NCBI RefSeq assembly: GCF_001017435.1 | Contig: NZ_CP011371.1 | Span: 3,162,001 to 3,226,000, forward strand | Source: Caldimonas brevitalea | GTDB lineage: Bacteria > Pseudomonadota > Gammaproteobacteria > Burkholderiales > Burkholderiaceae_C | Length of the DNA: 64,000 bases | Direction of reading: 5' to 3' | Shown here: positions 40,715 to 49,265 of the stretch, piece by piece | Layout: every line of letters starts with the position of its first letter | Position numbering within the stretch: position 1 is the stretch's first letter | Made by a program: the position numbers and the translations under genes | Notes under the pieces: generated by a model | Told to the model about the DNA's origin: nothing | The model's input: the letters and a program-made list of their open reading frames with translations, nothing else | The model's database searches: none

Positions 40715-43700
40715 TCCATTCCGGCAAGCAATTGGTCGAACGAGGCCGCGTCGAGCGCCGCTTCGGGGAAGTCCTGCGGCGTCAGCAGCTGGGCTGCGTC
40801 GCCATTGGCGAGCTGCAGCAGCGTCGCGAGCGAGGTGACGAAGCGCGCCGCCAGGGACTCGACGGTGGCGCGGGCGTAACGCTCGCGGCTGTACCCCCAG
40901 TCGAGCTGCAACTGCCCGCCGAGCACGTAAGCATTGAGATCGAACTCGTGGCGGCGGGCGGTGTGGCCGTCATAGAGCCGGCCGCTGCGGGCGTCGAGCT
41001 TCGCGAACCAGCGACGGTCGGCGCTGGCGTCGAGCTGGCCCAGGTAGTTGAAAGCGACCTGGGTGTTCGCCGCCGGCAACACCCGTTGCAGGTAGCGCAG
41101 CGCGCCGTAGCCGATGCCGCCGTTGGGCACCGAGCGCAGCGCCTGCTTGACCTGCTTGAGCTGGTCGACCGGCGCCGACGTCAGGTCGGGCGCCAGGCGC
41201 AGCGGATAGGCGGCGGTGAACCAGCCGACGGTGCGGCCGAGGTCGAGGTCGTCGGGCCGGCCGTGGCTTTCCTGCTCGACCAGCAGCGCCTCGCGCTGGC
41301 TCCACGGCAGCAGCACCTGGGCCAGCGCGGTCAACAGGAAGTCGTCGGGCGTGGCGCGCTGCTGGCCGCACTGCAGCAAGCGTTCGGTCGCTTGGCGGTC
41401 GAGCGTCACGTGGACGATCTCGATGTCGCGCTCGAGCCGGCTGCCGCCCGGGCGTTCGACCGGCAGCGCCGGCGCCTGTTGCGCCTGCCAGAACGGCCGC
41501 TCGGTATCGAACTCACCGCGTTCGGCGCGTTGCAGCAGCGAGCGGGCCCAGTCCTGGTACGAGGCGGTGCGGGCGGGCAGCACCACACCTTGCGGGCCGG
41601 GCTGCAAGGCGGTGGCGAGGTCGTCCAGCAGGATGCGCCACGACACACCGTCGACCACCAGATGGTGCACGGCGATCAGCAACCGCTGCTCGCCACCGGG
41701 CAGGTCGAATAGCGCCGCGCGCAGCAACGGGCCGTGTTCGAGGTCGAGGCTGGCTTGCACCGCGTCGCAATGGGCATCGAGTTCGTCGGTGTGGTCGAGC
41801 TGGCGGGCGATCAGCACCGCGCCGGCGGGTCCGCTCGCGTAGTGCTGCACCCAGCCCTGCTCTTCGAGCCGGAAGCGCAGCCGCAGCCCGTCGTGGTGGG
41901 CGACCAGCGCTTGCAGGGCGGTGTCGACCTGCCCTGCGGTCAGCCGCGCGGCGGGAGTCAGCAGCACCGATTGGTTCCAGTGGTGCGGGTTGGGCGCGCA
42001 CAACTCGAAGAAGCTGTGCTGGATCGGCGTCAACGGCACATCGCCTTCGGGGGCCGAGCGGGCCATCGCCGGGGCGGCGTGCTCTGCCACCGCGGCGAGC
42101 GCCTCGACCGTCTGGTGCTGGAACACCGCGCGTGCGCTGATCTGCAGCCCGGCTTCGCGGGCCTTGCTGACGAGCTGGATGCTCAAAATCGAGTCGCCGC
42201 CCAGCGCGAAGAAGTTGTCGCGCAGGCCGACCGACGGCAGCCCCAGCACCTCGGCCCAGACCCGCGCCAAAGTGCGCTCGGTGTCGTTGCGTGGTGCCAG
42301 GTCGGGCTGGCTGGCTTGCGAGAAGTCGGGGGCCGGCAAGCGGGCCCGGTCGAGTTTGCCGTTGGCGTTCAGCGGCAGCGCGGGCAGCCGCACGATCGCG
42401 GCCGGCACCATGTACTCGGGCAGCTGCGCGGCGAGGACGCTGCGCAAGGGGTCGTCGCCGCCTTGCGCCGTGCCGTCCCGCGTGTCGACGGCGACATAGG
42501 CCACCAGGCGCGGCGGCGTGCCGGCCAGCAGCACGGCCGCGGCGCGCACCTCGTCGTGCTGCAACAGCCGGGCCTCGATCTCGGCCGGTTCGACGCGGTG
42601 GCCGCGGATCTTGAGCTGGTGGTCGCGCCGCCCGACGAAGCTGAGGACGGCATCCGGCGCCTGGCGGGCCAGATCGCCACTGCGGTAGAGGCGGCTGCCG
42701 GGCGGGCCGTAGGGGTCGGGCACGAACCGCTCGGCCGTCAGCGCGGGCGCGCCGAGGTAGCCGCGGCCCACACCGGCGCCGGCGATGGCCAGCTCGCCGA
42801 TGACACCGGGCGGCTGCAGCTGCAGCGCATCGTTGACCACGTGCAGCCGCAGGTTGCCGGTGGGGGTGCCGATCGGCAGGTGGGCGAGCGAGGTGTCGGG
42901 GGGGCCGTCGAGGCGCCACAGCGCCACGTCGTCGGCGCATTCGGCGGGCCCGTAAGCGTTGATCAGCGGCACGCCGGGGTAATGACGGAACCACTGCCGT
43001 GCGACCTCGGGCGGCAGCGCTTCGCCGGTGGGCAGCAGACAGCGCAGCGTCGGCAGCTGGGCCGGCGACGACGGGTCGTCCAGCATGCCGCGCATCAGCG
43101 ACGGCACGCTCTCGAGCACGGTCAGGCCTTCGGCATTGACGTGCCGCAGCAGCGCGGCGCCGTCGCGGGTGCAGCTGTCGGGCACGATGTGGACGCTGGC
43201 GCCGCACAACAGGGCCGTCAGGAACTGCCAGACCGAGATGTCGAAACACGGCGAGGCGGTCTGTGCGATGCGGTCGGACGGCCCCAGGTCGAGCTGCTCG
43301 ATCTTGCCGAGCAGGTGGTTGAGCATCGGGCCGGCGGGCACCATCGCAGCCTTGGGCGTGCCGGTGGAGCCGGACGTGAAGATCAGGTAGGCCAGCTGCT
43401 GCGGATGGGCCGGCCAGAGCCTCGGCGCACCCTCCCCCACAGCCTGGGGCGACACCCATTGCGGCGGCCGGGCCAGCGCGGTGCGCAAGCGCGGCGCCAC
43501 GTCGCAGACTTCGGCCGCCACCAGGACCGGTGGCGCCGCGAGCGACAGCATCTGCACCAAGCGGGCCTGCGGCAGTGTCATGTCGAGCGGCAACCAGGGC
43601 GCACCGGCGAACTGCGTGGCGACGATGGCCACCAGGTAGTCGACCGAGCGCGGCAGCAGGATGGCGACCGGCCGCTCCGGCCCGGCGCCGGCCTGTTGCA

Positions 43701-46700
43701 AGGCCGTCGCAAGGCCACGGGCACGTTGCGCCAGCTCCGCATAACGCAACGACGTGTGGCCGTCGCAGACGGCCAGCTCGCCGGCCCGTGCGCGTGCAGT
43801 GCTGTCGAACAGCGCGGCAAAGCCCTCGCCGATCGGCCAGTCTCGCGTCGGGCGCGGTGTCAACAAGGCCTGGGCCGCCGCATCGAGCAGCGGCAGATCG
43901 GCCAGCGGTCGTTGCGGCTCGGCGAGTGCGGCATCGAGCAGCTGCTGGTAGTGCTGCGCGAGACGCTGGATGGTCGATCGGTCGAACAGGTCGGTGCTGT
44001 ATTCGAAGCAGCACTCGATGGTGTCGCCGGTGTCCCGGCAATTGAGGGACAGGTCGAACTTGCTGGTCGGCAGGTCGACGGCCTGCAGCTCGACCTGCAA
44101 CCCGGGCAGCCGGGCCAGCGCGCTGTAGCGCTCGGTCTGCAGATCGAACATGGCCTGGAACAAGGGCGTGTGGCCGAGGTCGCGCTCCGGTGCCAGGGCC
44201 TCGACCAGGCGTTCGAAGGGCAGCTGCTGGTGCTGTTCGGCGTCGAGCACTCGCTCGCGGGTGGCGTCGAGCAGCGCGTCGAAAGGGGTCAGCGGCGTGA
44301 ATCGATGGCGCAGCACGACGGTGTTGACGAACAGGCCCACCAGCGGCTCGAGCTCGAGCCGGCCCCGGCCGGCCACCGGTGTGCCGATGCGGATGTCGTC
44401 TTGCCCGGCGTGGCGGGCCAGCAAACCGGCATAGGCCGCCTCGAGCAACATGAACAGGCTGGCCTGGCGCTGCTGGGCATGGGCTTTGGCGCGGGCCGCC
44501 AGGGAGCCGGGCAGCGCGATGGTCACCCGGTCGCCGCGGCCGGACAGCACCTGGGGCCGGGGCCGATCGGTCGGCAAGGCCAGCAGCGGCGCCTCGTCGC
44601 CCAGCACGTCGCGCCAGTGCGCGAGTTCGCGCGACAGCGCGGCCTCGGTCAGCTGGCGGCGCTGCCAGGCGGCGTAGTCGGCGTACTGAATCGACAGCGG
44701 CGTCGGCGCGGTCGCCCCGGCCTCCAGCCGCGAGCGGTAGAACTCGCACCAGTCCTGCAGCAGGCGCTCGGTCGACCAGCCGTCGGACACGATGTGGTGC
44801 ATCACCAGCACCAGGTGATGATGCTCGGGCGCCAGCGTGATCAGCACGGCACGCAGCAACGGGCCTTGTGCCAGCGAGAACGGCCGCTGTGCGACGGCCT
44901 GGGCCCGCAGTGCGGCTTCGGCAGGCACGTCATCACCGAGGCCGCTGAGGTCGATCCGCTCGAGCGACGCGCGCGCTATCGGCTCCACCACCAGCCGGGG
45001 GCGCCCCGCGGTGTCGGTCGGCATGCGGCTGCGCAGGACCTCGTGGCGAGTTTGCAAGGCGGCAAAGGCGGACGCCCACGCCTCGACGTCGAGCCGCCCG
45101 GCCATCTTGAGCACGCCGGCGATGTGGTACGACACGTCGTCCGGGTCGAGCTGGGCCAAAAACCACAGGCGCTGCTGCGCATAGGACAAGGGCAGCGCGT
45201 CGCGCTCGGCGAGCGGCTCGATCGGCGCCAGACCGGGCGCCGCCGGCTGCCCGCGCTGGCGTTTCACGGCCAGCGCGAGGCCTGCGACGGTGGGCGCGGC
45301 GAACAGCTCGCGCACCGGCAACTCGACATCGAAGCGGCGGCGCAAGCGCGTGACGACCTGGGTGGCGACCAACGAATGGCCGCCCAGCTCGAAGAAGTTG
45401 TCGTGCACGCCGACGGGCTCCAGCTCCAGCAGCTCGGACCACACCGCGGCAATCTGCTGCTCGATGTCGTCGCGGGGCGCGACGTAGGCGGCGCGTGAGG
45501 CCCGCTCGGGCGCCGGTAAGGCCTTGCGGTCGAGCTTGCCGTTCGGGGTCATCGGGAAAGCATCGACGAACACATAGGCCGACGGCAGCAAATGCTCGGG
45601 CAAGGACCGCAGCAAATGCGTGCGCAAGGTCTCGGCGGCGGGCGCCGGCGGGCGGGCGATCACATAGGCGACCACACGCCGGTCGCCGGGCTGGTCCTCG
45701 CGCACGACCGCAACCGCTTCGCGCACCGCGGCGTGTTCGGCCAGGCGTGCCTCGATCTCGCCCAGCTCGATGCGAAAGCCGCGGATCTTGACCTGCTGGT
45801 CGGTGCGCCCGAGGAACTCGGCCTGGCCGGCCGCGTTCAGGCGCACCCGGTCGCCGGTGCGGTACAGGCGCTGACCGGCGGCGGTCGGGTGCGGCACGAA
45901 GCGGTCGGCGGTCAGGTCGGGCCGCCCGAGGTAGCCGCGCGCGAGTGCCGGCCCGCCCAGGTACAACTCGCCCTGCACGCCGGGGGGCAGCGGCTGCAGC
46001 GCGGTGTCGAGCACCCAGGCTTCGATGAAGGGGATGGGCCGGCCGATCGGCACCGGGTCCTCGCCTGGCCGGGTCGCGTGCGCAAGGCTCCACACGCTGG
46101 CCTCGGTCGGCCCGTATTCGTTGTACAGCGCGGCCTGGGGCAACACGCGGTGGTGGGCCTCGACCAGCGTCGCGCTGCAGGCCTCGCCAGCGACGATGAC
46201 GTCGGTCAGCGTTGCAAGCCGGGCCGGCTCGGCGTCGAGCAGTTGGGCGTGCAGCGACGGCAGCGCCAGCAGGTGTGAGGCGCGGTGGTGCTCGACCAGC
46301 CTGGCCAGGGCCGCGACGTCGCGGTGGGCATCGTCTTCGGGCAGCACCAGCAGGCCGCCTTGCGTCAGCGTCCAGAAAATGCCGGCGACCGAACTGTCGA
46401 AGGCGACCGACGACAGCATCAGATAGGCCGACACCGGCCGCTCGTACCAGCGGTGGCGTGCCAGCGTCGAATGACAGGCGTTGCGGTGTGTGATGGCCAC
46501 GCCCTTGGGTCGGCCGGTGGAGCCGGAGGTGTAGATCACATAGGCGAGTTGGTCGGGGTGCGGCGGGCGCGGCGGCACGTTGGGCAAGGCGGCCGGTGCC
46601 GGTGCGCCGATGAGCACCACGGGCAGACCAGCGGCCGCGATCGCCGCACTGCGGGCATCGGCCACCAGGCAACAGGCGCCGCTGTCGTGCTGCATGTAGT

Positions 46701-48183
46701 CGAGGCGCTCGGGCGGATAGCCAGGGTCGAGCGGCAGGTAGGCGGCGCCGGACTTGAGCACCGCGAGCAAGGCCACCACCAGGTCGACCGAGCGAGGCAG
46801 GCAGACGGCGACGATACGGTCGGGCGCGGCGCCGGCGGCGACCAGGCGCGCGGCCAGCACATCCGCGCGACGCACCAGGGTGTCGTAGTCGAGCCGCCCA
46901 TCTGCGCAGGCCACCGCGGGGCGGTCAGGCCCCAGCCGGGCCTGCCGCTCGATCAGCATGTGCAACAGGGGCACGCTGTCGAGACGGCCCGGCTCCCCTG
47001 GCACGACCATCGGCCCAGTGTGCGGCGAGCCGAGGAAGACCTCGCCGAGCGGCTGCGACGTGGGCGGCAAGGCGGCGAGCAACGCCGACAGCTGCGCCAC
47101 CAGAGCCTGGGCGGCCTCGGCGTCGAAGCGACCGGCGTCGTAGCTCAATCCCAGCTGCAAGCCGCCACCGTCGGCGAGCGGCTGCACGTCGAGGCGCAGC
47201 CGGAAAGCGGCTTCGACCGCGAGCAGTTGCGCGGGCTCGGGCGCGGCGGCGCGGCGGTACTGCAGCGCCATCTCGAGGTCGACAGCCCCCAGGCCTTCCG
47301 CCTGCGAGATGGCGTCGGCGCGCACGGCTGCGACCGTTTCGCACCACTGCTGCCAGGTCTGTGCGGCGTCGTAGCCGAGCACCAGCGGCAGCACGCGCGC
47401 ATAAGGGCCGCACGCGTCGGCCACTTCGTCGCTGCGGCCCGCATCCACCACGCCCAGGGTCAGCCCGGGCTGGTCGAGGTGGCGCGCCAGCAGCAGCGCC
47501 CAGGCGGCGAACACGGCGGGCTCGGACGTGTCGGGCGGCGCTGCGAACGCCAGTGTGCGCGGCGAAAACGCGCCGGCCACCGGTCGCTCCAGCGGCAGTC
47601 GGCCCACCGGCAGAGGGGGCCGCGCACGCCAGTAGGCCACGGCGCCCGGCTCGGCCTCGCCGAGTTCGTGTTGCCATTGCGCATAGTCGGCGTACTGCAC
47701 CACGTCGGCATCGTTGCGACGGCCGGCCAGTTGATCGTGCAGCTCCTGCGCGATCAGCTGCAAGGTGCGCGCATCGCCGTGCAAGCCGTCCAGCGAGAGC
47801 CACACCGAGCAGTCGCTGACCGAGGTCGCCGCCTGACCGCGGCTGGCCTCGTCCCACACCCAGCACGCCGCCAGCGCGGCGCCCGCGGGGTGGGGCCAGG
47901 TGTCGAATGTCATCGGCTGTGCCGGGGCACCGGCCTTGCGCTCCTCCCAGTGCAGCGCGGCAAGGTCGTCGACGAACTGCAGCGGCACGCCGGCCACCGG
48001 CTCGATCCGGGTGCGCAGTACTTCGTGGCGCGCCGCGATGGCCTGCAAGGCCGCCTTCACGTCACCCGGCGTGGCGCCGTGCGGCATCGCGACCACGCCG
48101 CGCACGCCGCACCACGCGGCGTCGCGCCGCCGCCATGCCGAAAGTTGCTGAGCCGAAAGTCGAAAGCCCGCCGTCTGTGTCAT
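40711..48183 (-). CDS. NRPS 1: interface-A(His)-T-C-A(Dab)-T-E
   Basis: A 2490-residue synthetase carrying modules 1 and 2. ATG 48183 overlaps the hydroxylase B stop by ATGA; the same frame continues upstream to 49596 but only as shadow. Residues about 5-390 look like a condensation-type fold in which the HHxxxDG motif is replaced by SLDGLHGD (130-137); this matches the 'interface' domains described next to beta-hydroxylases in siderophore NRPSs. Then A 410-890 (pocket DSAAIAEVWK, His-like), T (LGGHS, Ser937), C 990-1430 (LCL-like, HHIVSDG 1129-1135), A 1450-1930 (DIWELTADDK, Dab-like), T (LGGDS) and E about 2030-2470 (HHLVVDGVSW, FNYLGQ). The loader provides the C domain for the His module in trans. 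The predicted output is acyl-His-D-Dab. Confidence 0.93.
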   Translation of the reverse strand: MTQTAGFRLSAQQLSAWRRRDAAWCGVRGVVAMPHGATPGDVKAALQAIAARHEVLRTRIEPVAGVPLQFVDDLAALHWEERKAGAPAQPMTFDTWPHPAGAALAACWVWDEASRGQAATSVSDCSVWLSLDGLHGDARTLQLIAQELHDQLAGRRNDADVVQYADYAQWQHELGEAEPGAVAYWRARPPLPVGRLPLERPVAGAFSPRTLAFAAPPDTSEPAVFAAWALLLARHLDQPGLTLGVVDAGRSDEVADACGPYARVLPLVLGYDAAQTWQQWCETVAAVRADAISQAEGLGAVDLEMALQYRRAAAPEPAQLLAVEAAFRLRLDVQPLADGGGLQLGLSYDAGRFDAEAAQALVAQLSALLAALPPTSQPLGEVFLGSPHTGPMVVPGEPGRLDSVPLLHMLIERQARLGPDRPAVACADGRLDYDTLVRRADVLAARLVAAGAAPDRIVAVCLPRSVDLVVALLAVLKSGAAYLPLDPGYPPERLDYMQHDSGACCLVADARSAAIAAAGLPVVLIGAPAPAALPNVPPRPPHPDQLAYVIYTSGSTGRPKGVAITHRNACHSTLARHRWYERPVSAYLMLSSVAFDSSVAGIFWTLTQGGLLVLPEDDAHRDVAALARLVEHHRASHLLALPSLHAQLLDAEPARLATLTDVIVAGEACSATLVEAHHRVLPQAALYNEYGPTEASVWSLAHATRPGEDPVPIGRPIPFIEAWVLDTALQPLPPGVQGELYLGGPALARGYLGRPDLTADRFVPHPTAAGQRLYRTGDRVRLNAAGQAEFLGRTDQQVKIRGFRIELGEIEARLAEHAAVREAVAVVREDQPGDRRVVAYVIARPPAPAAETLRTHLLRSLPEHLLPSAYVFVDAFPMTPNGKLDRKALPAPERASRAAYVAPRDDIEQQIAAVWSELLELEPVGVHDNFFELGGHSLVATQVVTRLRRRFDVELPVRELFAAPTVAGLALAVKRQRGQPAAPGLAPIEPLAERDALPLSYAQQRLWFLAQLDPDDVSYHIAGVLKMAGRLDVEAWASAFAALQTRHEVLRSRMPTDTAGRPRLVVEPIARASLERIDLSGLGDDVPAEAALRAQAVAQRPFSLAQGPLLRAVLITLAPEHHHLVLVMHHIVSDGWSTERLLQDWCEFYRSRLEAGATAPTPLSIQYADYAAWQRRQLTEAALSRELAHWRDVLGDEAPLLALPTDRPRPQVLSGRGDRVTIALPGSLAARAKAHAQQRQASLFMLLEAAYAGLLARHAGQDDIRIGTPVAGRGRLELEPLVGLFVNTVVLRHRFTPLTPFDALLDATRERVLDAEQHQQLPFERLVEALAPERDLGHTPLFQAMFDLQTERYSALARLPGLQVELQAVDLPTSKFDLSLNCRDTGDTIECCFEYSTDLFDRSTIQRLAQHYQQLLDAALAEPQRPLADLPLLDAAAQALLTPRPTRDWPIGEGFAALFDSTARARAGELAVCDGHTSLRYAELAQRARGLATALQQAGAGPERPVAILLPRSVDYLVAIVATQFAGAPWLPLDMTLPQARLVQMLSLAAPPVLVAAEVCDVAPRLRTALARPPQWVSPQAVGEGAPRLWPAHPQQLAYLIFTSGSTGTPKAAMVPAGPMLNHLLGKIEQLDLGPSDRIAQTASPCFDISVWQFLTALLCGASVHIVPDSCTRDGAALLRHVNAEGLTVLESVPSLMRGMLDDPSSPAQLPTLRCLLPTGEALPPEVARQWFRHYPGVPLINAYGPAECADDVALWRLDGPPDTSLAHLPIGTPTGNLRLHVVNDALQLQPPGVIGELAIAGAGVGRGYLGAPALTAERFVPDPYGPPGSRLYRSGDLARQAPDAVLSFVGRRDHQLKIRGHRVEPAEIEARLLQHDEVRAAAVLLAGTPPRLVAYVAVDTRDGTAQGGDDPLRSVLAAQLPEYMVPAAIVRLPALPLNANGKLDRARLPAPDFSQASQPDLAPRNDTERTLARVWAEVLGLPSVGLRDNFFALGGDSILSIQLVSKAREAGLQISARAVFQHQTVEALAAVAEHAAPAMARSAPEGDVPLTPIQHSFFELCAPNPHHWNQSVLLTPAARLTAGQVDTALQALVAHHDGLRLRFRLEEQGWVQHYASGPAGAVLIARQLDHTDELDAHCDAVQASLDLEHGPLLRAALFDLPGGEQRLLIAVHHLVVDGVSWRILLDDLATALQPGPQGVVLPARTASYQDWARSLLQRAERGEFDTERPFWQAQQAPALPVERPGGSRLERDIEIVHVTLDRQATERLLQCGQQRATPDDFLLTALAQVLLPWSQREALLVEQESHGRPDDLDLGRTVGWFTAAYPLRLAPDLTSAPVDQLKQVKQALRSVPNGGIGYGALRYLQRVLPAANTQVAFNYLGQLDASADRRWFAKLDARSGRLYDGHTARRHEFDLNAYVLGGQLQLDWGYSRERYARATVESLAARFVTSLATLLQLANGDAAQLLTPQDFPEAALDAASFDQLLAGME

Positions 48184-49265
48184 GCCTGCTCCGTGAGGTG
48201 GTCGGTCCACGCGACGTCGGCGGCACGCATCGGCTCGGCCATCGCGGTGAGGATGCGGCGCGGGCCGCGGAAGGGGTTGCGGCCGTGCAGCGCCAGGAGG
48301 TTGTCGAGCATCAGCACGTCGCCGCGCTGCCACGGGAAGCTCGTCATCGACCCGAGGTAGAGGCCGCGCAGCAGCTCGACCACCTCGGGTTCGATCGGCG
48401 CGCCGTCGCCGTAGAAGGTGTTCTGCGGCAGGTCTTCGGGGCCGTATTCGGCCATCAAAGTGTCGCGCGCGCTGGCCGGCAAGGTGGTGGCGTGGAAGAA
48501 GGTGCCGTGGTTGAACCACACCGCTTCGCCGTTGACCGGGTGGCGCACCAGGGCCGGTCCGACCTGGCGGGTGCGCAGGCGGTCGCCGCTCTTCCATTCC
48601 GGCACGATGCCTTGCTGGCGGCAGTAGTCCTCGACGGTGGCGCGGTCGGTGGTCTGGAACACCGTCTGCCACGGCAGCCCGAAGCCGTCGCCGTAGTTGC
48701 GCACATAAAGGATGCGCCGGCGCTTGAAGCGCTCGAGGATCTCGGGGGGGATGCGCTGCAGCACGCTGCGCGTGTCGCCGATCGGCGTCTCGCCGCCCTC
48801 GCCCGGGGTGATGTCGCAATAGAAAAAAATCTTGCGCGGGAACACCGGCGAATAGGAGTGCTCGTTGTGCGGGAAGATGCTTTCCGCCGCGGGGTAATCG
48901 GTGGAGGTGTAGACGTGCCGCTCGGCGTCGACCTGGGTGCGCGGCGAGGCGCGGAACTGGTATTGCAGGGCGCCGTCCGACAGGGCGCCGACGGCCTCGT
49001 GGAAGCCCGCCACGCCGTCGACGTCGAAGCCGCGCCACAGCAGCGCGCCGTGGCGCAGCAGCAAGGTTTCGATCTCGGCGCGGCGCTCGCGCGCCCACGC
49101 CACCAGGTCGACGCCGGGCAGCACCGGTTCGCACAACAAGGGCATGGTCTGGCCCTCGCGCAGCGGCGCCATGTGCACCAGGTCCTGGGTGCCGTGCGCG
49201 ACGGCCTGCCGGCGCACGCCGCCCAGCCCGGGGCGGCGTGCCGGCGCAGAAGAGGGGTCGCTCAT
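48180..49265 (-). CDS. TauD-family Fe(II)/2-oxoglutarate beta-hydroxylase B
   Basis: A 361-residue TauD/SyrP-type dioxygenase. The metal site is His-x-Glu in FPHNEHSY with the distal His in LLALHGRNPF, followed by the Arg pair (GPRR) that binds 2-oxoglutarate. SyrP and its siderophore relatives hydroxylate the beta carbon of an amino acid held on a peptidyl carrier domain. The gene lies between the loader and NRPS 1 and overlaps both by ATGA. Because NRPS 1 begins with an interface-type domain ahead of a His-specific A domain, this enzyme is the better candidate for making beta-hydroxy-His; the assignment between A and B is inference. Confidence 0.88.
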   Translation of the reverse strand: MSDPSSAPARRPGLGGVRRQAVAHGTQDLVHMAPLREGQTMPLLCEPVLPGVDLVAWARERRAEIETLLLRHGALLWRGFDVDGVAGFHEAVGALSDGALQYQFRASPRTQVDAERHVYTSTDYPAAESIFPHNEHSYSPVFPRKIFFYCDITPGEGGETPIGDTRSVLQRIPPEILERFKRRRILYVRNYGDGFGLPWQTVFQTTDRATVEDYCRQQGIVPEWKSGDRLRTRQVGPALVRHPVNGEAVWFNHGTFFHATTLPASARDTLMAEYGPEDLPQNTFYGDGAPIEPEVVELLRGLYLGSMTSFPWQRGDVLMLDNLLALHGRNPFRGPRRILTAMAEPMRAADVAWTDHLTEQA

